A stretch of DNA of 64,000 nt from NCBI GenBank assembly GCA_047608075.1, contig JBLKRX010000011.1, forward strand, positions 62,001 through 126,000. Direction: 5' to 3'. The notes below the pieces were generated by a model, which saw only the letters and a list, made by a program, of their open reading frames with translations, had not been told where the DNA came from and did no database searches. A program made the translations under genes and the position numbers. Positions 18,461-25,689 of this stretch are shown here, piece after piece (positions within the stretch are counted from its first letter, which is position 1; each line of letters starts with the position of its first letter). The stretch comes from Ferdinandcohnia humi_A (GTDB lineage: Bacteria > Bacillota > Bacilli > Bacillales > Bacillaceae_L).

Positions 18461-18499
18461 CAAACAGTACGAAAGTCGGCCGCCTATAGTACTTGTTTG
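18461..18499 (-). promoter_or_regulatory. 5'-end hairpin of the hag transcript
   Basis: Arms CAAACAGTAC (18461-18470) and GTACTTGTTTG (18489-18499) pair with one bulged base. If transcription starts a few bases after the -10 element, this stem forms at the extreme 5' end of the mRNA and may stabilise it. The function is inferred. Confidence 0.55.
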
Positions 18500-18512
18500 T
18501 TTTACATTCTTT

Positions 18513-18538
18513 ATATCGACATTATTTTTAGTTGTTTA
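18513..18538 (-). promoter_or_regulatory. Sigma-D promoter of hag
   Basis: Minus strand TAAA-N14-GTCGATAT, one base from the -10 consensus GCCGATAT. It gives a leader of about 100 nt containing the hairpin and both CsrA sites. Confidence 0.85.
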
Positions 18539-18577
18539 ATAGATAAATAGATTTTTTTCTACAAATTTTCAACTAAT

Positions 18578-18606
18578 ACTCCATAATGCGCTTTAGGTTA
18601 TGGAGT
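18578..18606 (-). terminator. Hairpin overlapping the csrA stop codon
   Basis: ACTCCATAA (18578-18586) pairs with TTATGGAGT (18598-18606). On the minus strand the first arm contains the csrA stop codon and the T run is weak; on the plus strand TTTTTT follows. It probably limits readthrough from csrA into hag. Confidence 0.55.
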
Positions 18607-18831
18607 ATTTTTTATCTGTATATTTAGTTTTTTGAGTAGATCAAGTGAGGTTTGGGAGGCTTTGTTGTTTTCATCTTGGATTTCTACATATACTTCTTTC
18701 CGGTGAATTTCTACATGTTTAGGTGCATCAATACCAATTTTAATTTGTTCACCGCTAACAGACAGTATTGTAATTTCAATATCGTCACCAATTTTAATGG
18801 ATTCATTTTTCTTCCTCGTTAGTACAAGCAT
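18598..18831 (-). CDS. csrA: Carbon storage regulator CsrA, flagellin translation repressor
   Basis: An RNA-binding dimer (77 aa). The sequence MLVLTRKKNESIKIGDDIEI and the RNA-contacting HVEIHRKEVY segment are typical. In Bacillus it represses hag translation and is antagonised by FliW. SD TAGGAGGTGG; it starts 11 bp after fliW. The C-terminal tail (DENNKASQTSLDLLKKLNIQIKNTP) is of the extended kind seen in Firmicutes, the part involved in FliW contact. Matching sites are visible in the hag leader just downstream. Confidence 0.97.
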   Translation of the reverse strand: MLVLTRKKNESIKIGDDIEITILSVSGEQIKIGIDAPKHVEIHRKEVYVEIQDENNKASQTSLDLLKKLNIQIKNTP

Positions 18832-18842
18832 TCTCCCACCTC

Positions 18843-19286
18843 CTATTTTACAGCAACTGATTCTTTGTCAAAAATGGTATGTTTAGTCTTATAACTTGTA
18901 TTCGTTAAGATTACCTGTTTTCCAATTGACTTTTTATTGTTCAAGACAATCGGTGCTTGTAGGTTTGCAGTCGTTTTTTCGAAAGGATCCATAACAGTTA
19001 AGATGACAAAAACAGTAATGTCCTTATCCGATTGTAATTGCAATTGTTCCACATTCTGGTCATCTAAAGTAAAATCATATTCCTTAAAAAATAGAAAAGG
19101 ATTTGTTATAACAAAAGCCAAATGTTCATTGTATAAAGATTGCATAATCGAGAAAATGGAATCTTCACCAAAAGGAAGGATGACAAATTTTTTTTCTCCC
19201 AAAAAGCCTGGTATACCATTCTCAAACGTAATTACTTCACTGTCTTCAATACTTATTTCACCGTGATATTTCGTAAGTATTTTCAT
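18843..19286 (-). CDS. fliW: Flagellar assembly factor FliW
   Basis: FliW (147 aa) binds flagellin or, when flagellin has been exported, CsrA, thereby releasing hag from repression. The sequence ITFENGIPGFLGEKKFVILPFGEDSIFSIMQSL and VFVILTVMDPFEKTTANLQAPIVLNNKKSIGKQVILTN is diagnostic. The ATG at 19286 has AAGG at fitting distance; a GTG two codons upstream is the alternative. It lies between yviE and csrA as in B. subtilis. Confidence 0.97.
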   Translation of the reverse strand: MKILTKYHGEISIEDSEVITFENGIPGFLGEKKFVILPFGEDSIFSIMQSLYNEHLAFVITNPFLFFKEYDFTLDDQNVEQLQLQSDKDITVFVILTVMDPFEKTTANLQAPIVLNNKKSIGKQVILTNTSYKTKHTIFDKESVAVK

Positions 19287-19304
19287 ATTCACACAACCTT
19301 ATTA

Positions 19305-19895
19305 TTAAATCTCTGTTTCAAAATTAATTCCAACATATTTTAAATTAGCAAAATCTATATTTAAGGATTCTCGTTGTTCTAGACTAAAGTCTATTTTTCC
19401 AGGAGTATAATGATGAACAGGCTTATTAATCTTACTATTTATGATAGGTTTATTTACGTGTACTTGGATATCTACTTTAGCCGGTTCATAACTAGTTTTT
19501 ACACTAAAATGGGAGGGTATCCACCCAATATTAAATTGTAATTCAGGACCTTGGCTGTTTGATTTTGCAATTTGAGCTATCGGGTTACCACCATTTTCAA
19601 TTTCCATTAACGCATTACCCTCTTGCGACATTCTTTCCAACCCTTCAAGCCAGCCCTGGTAGCCATTATTTGCAAACTCTTCTATCCGTTTTGAAACGCT
19701 TTTTAAATCAACATCTTCCCGTGCCTTTGTTTGGTTAATTGTTAATTTACCCGGAGTTGTCCGTATCTGTATCTCCGCCTTTGGTTGTTCAATCGATAAG
19801 TCTGCTTTTGGCTGTTGGATTTTTTGAACGGGTTGTATTGTTTTTAACCCAATTCTAGCTGATTGTGACTCAAGACGAATTTGTGCCAGCTGCAA
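19305..19895 (-). CDS. yviE: DUF6470 family protein (YviE)
   Basis: A 196-residue protein of unknown function found in the flagellar late-gene operon of Bacillus between flgL and fliW. It has repeated hydrophilic beta segments (LSIEQPKAEIQIRTTPGKLTINQTKARED; PAKVDIQVHVNKPIINSKINKPV) and no membrane segment or signal peptide. TTG start with a strong GGGGGG site seven bases upstream. The PGKLTI/PGKIDF phrases suggest two related halves. The name rests on position and general resemblance. Confidence 0.88.
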   Translation of the reverse strand: MQLAQIRLESQSARIGLKTIQPVQKIQQPKADLSIEQPKAEIQIRTTPGKLTINQTKAREDVDLKSVSKRIEEFANNGYQGWLEGLERMSQEGNALMEIENGGNPIAQIAKSNSQGPELQFNIGWIPSHFSVKTSYEPAKVDIQVHVNKPIINSKINKPVHHYTPGKIDFSLEQRESLNIDFANLKYVGINFETEI

Positions 19896-19949
19896 GTAGA
19901 TCCCCCCTTATGGTTGCTAGTAAAAAAGCTATCTCCCGAAAAAGATAGC

Positions 19950-20834
19950 TTAACGTAAAAAGTCTAGTAATGTTGGTTGAATAATTCTCGAACCTGCACT
20001 TAGTGCCGCGCGATGAACTGCCTCTGCTGTTGTTAAATTTATGATGACCTCTTCCATTTCTGCATCTTCATTTTCAGAAATAATCTTGTTGGCAATTACC
20101 TCTTGCGAACCAAGGCGATCATCTATTAGTTCGATACGATTATATCTAGCACCTAGGTCAGCCCTTGCCGCTGTTACTTTTGAAGAGTAAAAATCAATAG
20201 TAGATAAGTACTCATCCAAATCTCCACTATCAGAATTAAGATTATTTATCAAATCACCTAATTCTGTAAATATATTCTTAGAATTATTTCCCTGAAGAAA
20301 GCTCACTGGATCAACATTTACATCCAATTTTACACCTTTTGAAACATCGAGTAGAACTGCGTTAGTTGACGTCGGTATTAACTGACTCCCTTCTAAATTT
20401 ACTGGGGGTTCTGTTGTATTGGTACCATGAAATATATACTTATTTCCAACCTTCGTATTCACGACAGTTGCTATGTGTCTTTTTAATTGCTCGACTTCAA
20501 TCGCGATACTTTTCTTTTCTTCTGCTCCGTTACTCCCAGTACTCGCTTGTACTGTAAGCTCTTTAATTCTTAAGAGTGCCTGTGAAACCTTATCAAGTGC
20601 ATCATCAGAGGATTCCATCCACGTATATGCCTCAGTAAGGTTATCCTGATATTGCTCAATTTCAGCTAAGTCCGTACGATAACGCATCCCTTTGATAGCA
20701 ACAACTGGATCATCAGATGGTTTCGTAATTTTCTTTTGTGTATTTAATTGATCTTGATATTTTCCAAGTCTTTCGTAACTTGTACTCAAATTTCGCATCA
20801 TGTTATTGGTAAGCATTGATTGAGTTACACGCAT
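19950..20834 (-). CDS. flgL: Hook-filament junction protein FlgL (HAP3)
   Basis: FlgL (294 aa) forms the distal junction ring between hook and filament. The N-terminus MRVTQSMLTNNMMRNLSTSYERLGKYQDQLNTQKKITKPSDDPV is flagellin-like D0/D1, and the C-terminus (AEMEEVIINLTTAEAVHRAALSAGSRIIQPTLLDFLR) closes the coiled-coil. It follows flgK by 11 bp. Exported by the flagellar apparatus, no signal peptide. Confidence 0.97.
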   Translation of the reverse strand: MRVTQSMLTNNMMRNLSTSYERLGKYQDQLNTQKKITKPSDDPVVAIKGMRYRTDLAEIEQYQDNLTEAYTWMESSDDALDKVSQALLRIKELTVQASTGSNGAEEKKSIAIEVEQLKRHIATVVNTKVGNKYIFHGTNTTEPPVNLEGSQLIPTSTNAVLLDVSKGVKLDVNVDPVSFLQGNNSKNIFTELGDLINNLNSDSGDLDEYLSTIDFYSSKVTAARADLGARYNRIELIDDRLGSQEVIANKIISENEDAEMEEVIINLTTAEAVHRAALSAGSRIIQPTLLDFLR

Positions 20835-20845
20835 GTAAAATTACA

Positions 20846-22444
20846 CTACCTTCCACCGACACCTAGGCCGTTGATAATTTTATCTAACATTTCATCCATT
20901 ACGGTAATCATTCGTGCAGAACCATTGTAGGCTTGCTGAAATTTAATCATATTTGTCATTTCCTCATCAAGTGAAACAGCACTTACTGATTGGCGACGGT
21001 TATCAACAGAATCTAGTAAAACAACAGAGTTATTTGCCATTCGTTCGGCTTCCTGTGCATCAACACCCATAGTACCGATAAGAGATTCATAGAAGGATTG
21101 GATACTACCTGAAGCAAATGGGTACCCATTTGTTCCATCTGTCCCCGTAAACTTATAGTTTTTTACATCTGCTAATTTCGTAGCATGGATTCCGTTCCCA
21201 TCTTGATCGATAAGAGATGAAGCCGCAATTTTATTAAGCCCTGTTTCTTTGTCTTTAATCGCATCGGAAAGACTAATTAATGAAGCTGCGTCTTTATACG
21301 TATCTAACGGGGTAAAGAACGCTCCACCTCTTTCACTTGGATTGTTTGGGTCATCCTTAATTTTTAACGTATACCCTTCACTATGAACTTCATTAAATTT
21401 TGTAATAAAAGAGTATGCCATTTTATCTAGACTATCCAGCATTTCTGGGTATATTCCTTTTACAGGTCCATCTGAAGTTTCTTTGTACCCATACGACTCT
21501 ATTAATCCCTTCATTTCACCACTTGGAATGAAGTTAAGAGACGTACTATTACCAGACTCATCAACTAATGCCAGACCCTCGACCGCTCCTGTTGGTTGAT
21601 CATTTATTCCATCAAGATCACTATCATCTGCTGGCGTAACTGATAGTCTACTAAATTTACTACCTTCAATTAAAAACTGTGATTCACCGTTTGGTCCAAT
21701 GATTGAAATATCAAGGATACCTTCCGCTACTGGCAGTGAATTTCCACCGCTGTTTCTTGCAGGGTGAACCTTAATATCAACATATTTGGAAAGCTCATCG
21801 ATTAAACGGTCACGCTCATCATACAAATCATTTGGTAAATACCCAACAGGTTCAATTTCGGAAATTTGCTTGTTAATTTTACTAATTTGCTCAGATAATG
21901 AATTAATCGTCTTAATATCGTTGCTTATTTGACTGCCAAGATCCTCTTGAATCTCTTTTAAAGAGCTTGATAAATATGAAAACGTATCTGCTACGGCTTG
22001 TCCACGTTGCCTAACGACCGCTCTTGCACCAAGATCTTCCGGATTACCAGCTAAGTCCTGTAATGACTCCCAAAACTTATTCATCGTGTTCGCAAGGCCA
22101 GCAGTAGTTGGCTCATTCATGATTTCTTCCATTTTTTCTAAGGCAGTGGCACGAGATTCCCAGTAGCTTGATTTTGTTTGTTCTCCACGAAATTGAACAT
22201 CCAAGAAGCTTTCCCGAATACGCTGGACAGTACCTGCTTCAACACCCGTTCCCATTTGGCCAGGGATTTTCGGAGTGTTCATTCCAGCTGCCGGATATGG
22301 ATTTGTTTGGGTAAAATTCACACGTTGTCGTGTGTAACCTGGTGTATTCGCATTTGCGATATTATGACCGGTTGTATACAACGCACTTTGTTGGGTAGAC
22401 ATACCCCTACGTACAGTTTCTAGTCCATGAAAGGTTGACACCAT
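20846..22444 (-). CDS. flgK: Hook-filament junction protein FlgK (HAP1)
   Basis: FlgK (532 aa) is the hook-proximal junction protein. It begins MVSTFHGLETVRRGMSTQQSALYTTGHNIANANTPGYTRQRV, with the conserved rod/hook N-terminal motif, and ends with a flagellar C-terminal coiled segment (LDEEMTNMIKFQQAYNGSARMITVMDEMLDKIINGLGVGGR). Length is typical. SD CGGAGG nine bases before ATG. Located between flgN and flgL in the flgM operon. Confidence 0.98.
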   Translation of the reverse strand: MVSTFHGLETVRRGMSTQQSALYTTGHNIANANTPGYTRQRVNFTQTNPYPAAGMNTPKIPGQMGTGVEAGTVQRIRESFLDVQFRGEQTKSSYWESRATALEKMEEIMNEPTTAGLANTMNKFWESLQDLAGNPEDLGARAVVRQRGQAVADTFSYLSSSLKEIQEDLGSQISNDIKTINSLSEQISKINKQISEIEPVGYLPNDLYDERDRLIDELSKYVDIKVHPARNSGGNSLPVAEGILDISIIGPNGESQFLIEGSKFSRLSVTPADDSDLDGINDQPTGAVEGLALVDESGNSTSLNFIPSGEMKGLIESYGYKETSDGPVKGIYPEMLDSLDKMAYSFITKFNEVHSEGYTLKIKDDPNNPSERGGAFFTPLDTYKDAASLISLSDAIKDKETGLNKIAASSLIDQDGNGIHATKLADVKNYKFTGTDGTNGYPFASGSIQSFYESLIGTMGVDAQEAERMANNSVVLLDSVDNRRQSVSAVSLDEEMTNMIKFQQAYNGSARMITVMDEMLDKIINGLGVGGR

Positions 22445-22462
22445 TTTGTTATCCTCCGAATG

Positions 22463-22945
22463 TTAAGCCTTCGAGTCGAATATCGAACGACTTTGTTTTT
22501 TCTCTTTTGGTTCTGTTGGTTTTCCATAATTCACGCTTTGTTCCTGTGGCAGGAGCATTTCTAAAGACATATTTACAAACTGTAGTGATTGATGTGTTAA
22601 CTGCTGGTTCAAATGGTTCACATCTTTTAGCTTATCTATCACAGATACTAGTTCTTTAAAAATCCTTGAAAGCTCACTGCGATATGGTTCGTCCATTATC
22701 TCAAGGCATTTTGTTACTGTCTTGTCTTCAACATGAGGTCCTAGTATATGATTAACTACAGAAATTCGTTCATTGTCTAACTGACGAATCGCAGTTACAA
22801 ACTTCTGTTCTTCCTTCATATGATCTTTGAGGGCATCTATGTCGCCTTTTTTTAAGATGTCTGTCTTTTGCTCTGAGAGCTTATATAGATTCTGGTGCAA
22901 AATAAGAATTTTTTTAAGCAATGTAACTAAGGTTTCGGCTGACAT
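22463..22945 (-). CDS. flgN: FlgN-type flagellar export chaperone
   Basis: A 160-residue helical protein (YvyG of B. subtilis). FlgN proteins hold FlgK and FlgL soluble until export. The sequence ETLVTLLKKILILHQNLYKLSEQKTDILKKGDIDALKDHMKEEQKFVTAIRQLDNERI fits the family. It directly precedes flgK (18 bp). An unusual hairpin-rich gap of 280 bp separates it from flgM upstream; in B. subtilis the two are close. Confidence 0.9.
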   Translation of the reverse strand: MSAETLVTLLKKILILHQNLYKLSEQKTDILKKGDIDALKDHMKEEQKFVTAIRQLDNERISVVNHILGPHVEDKTVTKCLEIMDEPYRSELSRIFKELVSVIDKLKDVNHLNQQLTHQSLQFVNMSLEMLLPQEQSVNYGKPTEPKEKKQSRSIFDSKA

Positions 22946-22969
22946 GGTGTCCCTCCCTTTGTTTCTTGA

Positions 22970-23219
22970 AACATTAGAATTTCAAATCATCGAATTTCTA
23001 ATCTTTGAAAAAACAAAATCAGTACTTATAATCAAATTTGCCTCGGCAAATTTGCGCCCAGATTTTATCGAACTTGTTCGATTATTTCCTTTGAAAATCT
23101 GTGGCCTCTGCCGGAGGCATTAACTTTATTCAGCTAAGTAAGACCATGTTTATTTATTACAATTTGTATCATATTAGGTATCTAACTTGTATTGAATAAC
23201 TAGACTGAATAAAGTTAAT
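22970..23219. repeat. Hairpin-rich intergenic element between flgM and flgN
   Basis: Contains consecutive perfect or near-perfect palindromes: CAAATTTGCC/GGCAAATTTG (23034-23055); CAGATTTT/AAAATCTG (about 23060-23102) enclosing ATCGAAC/GTTCGAT; and GCCTC/GAGGC (about 23105-23119). A 14-bp inverted repeat TTAACTTTATTCAG / CTGAATAAAGTTAA follows (about 23119-23219, about 75 bp apart). The composition differs from the neighbouring genes. It may be an inserted non-coding element or a processing/attenuation region. Confidence 0.6.
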
Positions 23220-23226
23220 ACTGATC

Positions 23227-23487
23227 TTATTTTTTGAAGTAGAAGTCGTAAACGCTTTTTGCAACTGCTTCAGAATCCACTTTATACGTACCACTTTGAA
23301 CCTGTTTCTTAAGTGCTTCCACTTTTTCCTGGCGGGCAACAGTGATTGGTGATGCTTCTAGGAGTTCCTTTGCAGCAGATGAGATTTCAACCTTGTCTGC
23401 TTTTGTTGACCTTTCTGTTGCTGCAACCTTGTTCATCTGATTTTTATAAGGATTGATTCCCAGTGGTCCGAAATGATTAATTTTCAT
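23227..23487 (-). CDS. flgM: Anti-sigma-D factor FlgM
   Basis: FlgM (86 aa) holds sigma-D inactive until the hook is complete. The N-terminus MKINHFGPLGINPYKNQMNKVA and the C-terminal sigma-binding part (KVEISSAAKELLEASPITVARQEKVEALKKQVQSGTYKVDSEAVAKSVYDFYFKK) are diagnostic. The ATG at 23487 has GAGG upstream; a GTG four codons earlier lies inside that site. It is served by an excellent sigma-D promoter at 23531-23557. Confidence 0.96.
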   Translation of the reverse strand: MKINHFGPLGINPYKNQMNKVAATERSTKADKVEISSAAKELLEASPITVARQEKVEALKKQVQSGTYKVDSEAVAKSVYDFYFKK

Positions 23488-23530
23488 ATAAAACCTCACT
23501 TTCTATCCGAACTACGTGCCTCTATTCCTA

Positions 23531-23557
23531 TTATCGGCCGATGGGTGAAAAAGTTTA
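23531..23557 (-). promoter_or_regulatory. Sigma-D promoter of flgM operon
   Basis: Minus strand TAAA-N15-GCCGATAA, an almost perfect match to the consensus. It overlaps the last codons of yvyF and lies 44 bp before flgM. Confidence 0.9.
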
Positions 23558-23971
23558 TAGTTTTTTGCCTGAGAAGTATGTAGCTTTTTTGTCCCGCTCT
23601 TGTAATTCTCGCAAACGCTCTTCTTCTTTTTGAAATGAAGATATTTGTTGTTTTAGTTCGCCAGAGCAATTTCCACATAGCTTTCCTTCACGTATTAAGG
23701 TGCGACATTTTTGACAAGGATATCCCAGGTTTGGAAATTGTGCTAATTGCAAACGACCGGTACGGATAAATTTAATAATGAGCTCTTCCTCAACCCCGGT
23801 ACCTTCTACAACTTCATTCAAAGTTGCTGTACGGTTTTCCCTTATGCGAATAAATTTATAGACCGTTTCAAACTTTTTTTCTTCTTCTTTAAAACACTTA
23901 TCACAAACATCGCGCAGATTTGTTTTTACAAATAATCCACCACAGTTTGGGCAATTCATAAGCTCTGCCAT
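23555..23971 (-). CDS. yvyF: YvyF family flagellar operon protein
   Basis: 138 residues with an N-terminal zinc-ribbon-like CPNCGG...CDKC, a central helix-turn-helix-like segment (TLNEVVEGTGVEEELIIKFIRTGRL) and a second CQKC...CGNC pair, then a charged coiled C-terminus. This matches the YvyF family encoded between comFC and flgM in Bacilli. The exact role is unknown; a regulatory role is suggested by the MerR-like middle part. It precedes flgM, whose promoter lies in its 3' end. Confidence 0.92.
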   Translation of the reverse strand: MAELMNCPNCGGLFVKTNLRDVCDKCFKEEEKKFETVYKFIRIRENRTATLNEVVEGTGVEEELIIKFIRTGRLQLAQFPNLGYPCQKCRTLIREGKLCGNCSGELKQQISSFQKEEERLRELQERDKKATYFSGKKL

Positions 23972-24045
23972 ATTGACTCTCTCCTATACATCTTTATCTA
24001 TCTATTATATCGGAGATTTCTTTAAAAGTTATAGTGGAATTTGAT

Positions 24046-24756
24046 TTAACTTCTCATCAAGGTTAGCGAGGAAATGATGTTCGCACCAGCATGAAGAAGG
24101 GTTTCTCCTGCTTGCCGGAGAGTTGAGCCTGTTGTGTAGATGTCATCGATTAAGAGGATATCTTTTCCTTTTACAACTGCTGAATCGACAACTTGAAAAA
24201 CGTTCTCGCTCTCCAAACGATCCGCCCTACCCTTCTTCGATTGTTTTTCATGATGGAATCTGGATAGGACTTCATGTATAGGCTGTCCTAGTTTTTGCGC
24301 TAAAACAGTAGCTTGGTTAAAGCCGCGTTCATAAAGACGCTCATTACTTAAGGGGATGGGAATAATCAAATAATTGGAAGTATAATGCTTTTGAAAGGTT
24401 TTCTTGATGTTTGTTGTAAACACATCGGAAACAATGTAGTCACTGCGGAATTTATAGAGAGAAATTACTTCTTTTGCGAATTCATTATAGAGGAAAACCG
24501 AACGATTCATGGTTAACACACCCTGCCATCTCTGATCTTGCTCCCACCTGATGCAGTCATAACAGAGGTTTCCGTCACGGTACACCTCAGCTAATTGAGC
24601 GAAGGGTCTTCCACAGATTGCACATATGTCACCATGAATCATTTCAAATTTAGAGGTACATGTTATACAAATTGGATCTGGAGCTCGAACTGAAAAAAGC
24701 GTACTCCATGAATGGGCCTCTTCAAAATAATTGTGACAAAGTAAACAGGTAGACAT
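24046..24756 (-). CDS. comFC: Competence protein ComFC, phosphoribosyltransferase-like
   Basis: 236 residues. The N-terminal zinc-finger cysteines (CLLCHNYF, CITC, CAICGRPF, CYDC) are followed by a PRTase fold with the PRPP-binding loop DILLIDDIYTTGSTLRQAGE. ComFC partners with the ComFA helicase in DNA uptake during transformation. It starts 11 bp after comFB with AAGGAGGTGG. The conserved family name outside competence is ComF/GntX. Confidence 0.97.
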   Translation of the reverse strand: MSTCLLCHNYFEEAHSWSTLFSVRAPDPICITCTSKFEMIHGDICAICGRPFAQLAEVYRDGNLCYDCIRWEQDQRWQGVLTMNRSVFLYNEFAKEVISLYKFRSDYIVSDVFTTNIKKTFQKHYTSNYLIIPIPLSNERLYERGFNQATVLAQKLGQPIHEVLSRFHHEKQSKKGRADRLESENVFQVVDSAVVKGKDILLIDDIYTTGSTLRQAGETLLHAGANIISSLTLMRS

Positions 24757-24767
24757 CCGCCACCTCC

Positions 24768-25046
24768 TTAACGTTGATAATTCTCACATTGTGGGTTTTC
24801 AGCTACTCTCTTCACCGCTTCACCTATTCTTACATATATATTAGCCATCATTTGTTTGTCAAAGTATTGCGCTTTTACGAAAGCGATTCCATTTCCTTTC
24901 GAGACATAGCGTGGTGAAAGGTTATTTAGGGTAATCGCGAAGACATCATTTTTACATTGCTCGCATTTACATGGAATATTCATTTCAGACCAATTTTCAT
25001 TTAGTGCTTCTGCCACTAATGGCTCCATTGCATTGTACACTTTCAC
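24768..25046 (-). CDS. comFB: Competence protein ComFB
   Basis: A 92-residue protein (KVYNAMEPLVAEALNENWSEM, CKCEQCKNDVFAITLNNLSPRYV) with the typical CxCxxC zinc cluster of the late-competence ComFB family. The function in transformation is not established; ComFB-type domains occur in signalling proteins of other phyla. GTG start with GGGGAG eight bases before. In B. subtilis comFB directly follows comFA; here a sortase gene sits between them. Confidence 0.93.
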   Translation of the reverse strand: MKVYNAMEPLVAEALNENWSEMNIPCKCEQCKNDVFAITLNNLSPRYVSKGNGIAFVKAQYFDKQMMANIYVRIGEAVKRVAENPQCENYQR

Positions 25047-25118
25047 CTAAGCAACTCCCCATTTCCTCTATGTGGTTACATTATTGCATAAATCACAAAT
25101 TTTGGAAATCATTATTTT

Positions 25119-25670
25119 CTAAGGTGAATTAGCCCGTTTCGCTGTGATGATATAGCGTTTTGGCGCATTTCCGATGTATTCGAAAGGGTAACAAGTAGTC
25201 ACGATGAGCTCTTCATTTGGAAAAGTTGATCGAATCACTGTTCGATCTTCGGCATCCACGATCTTCGTGCCAACAATCTTATATGTAAAGGTACCATAGC
25301 CCATTTTTACGGTAAAAAGGTCTCCGTTTTCTAGTTCATCAAAGCCTGTAAACACAGTATCACGATGCCCAGACAACACAATTTGGTTCTGTTGGTTCGG
25401 TAACGCACTCCCAATATAATGTCCAACTCCTTTTGCGAGTTCTTCCTTATCGGTTCCTTCTATAATTGGTAGTTTCCTATCTAACTTAGGGATTTCAAGT
25501 ACTCCAATTTCTTGTCCCTTTTTAAAAATAGGATGTTCCTCTGTCGCAATGAGTTCCTCCGCTTTTACCAGTGCTTTCTGTTGGGATAGATTTGATTCAG
25601 ATATTTGGTATAGACTATACACCAACAAGGAAACACCCAACATTATGAGTACTACTGCTACCTTTTTCAT
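25119..25670 (-). CDS. Class D-like sortase inside the comF operon
   Basis: A membrane-anchored transpeptidase (183 aa) that would attach proteins with a C-terminal sorting signal to peptidoglycan or to each other. One N-terminal membrane segment (VAVVLIMLGVSLLVYSLY) is followed by a sortase fold with His in LSGHRDT, Cys in VTTCYPF and Arg in APKRYII. The compact size and GxLEIPKLDRKLPIIEGT start fit class D. It begins 19 bp after comFA with AGGTGG upstream, so it is co-transcribed. No protein in this window ends with a sorting motif plus hydrophobic tail, so the substrate is elsewhere. Confidence 0.92.
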   Translation of the reverse strand: MKKVAVVLIMLGVSLLVYSLYQISESNLSQQKALVKAEELIATEEHPIFKKGQEIGVLEIPKLDRKLPIIEGTDKEELAKGVGHYIGSALPNQQNQIVLSGHRDTVFTGFDELENGDLFTVKMGYGTFTYKIVGTKIVDAEDRTVIRSTFPNEELIVTTCYPFEYIGNAPKRYIITAKRANSP

Positions 25671-25689
25671 CCGACATCACCACCTAGCC

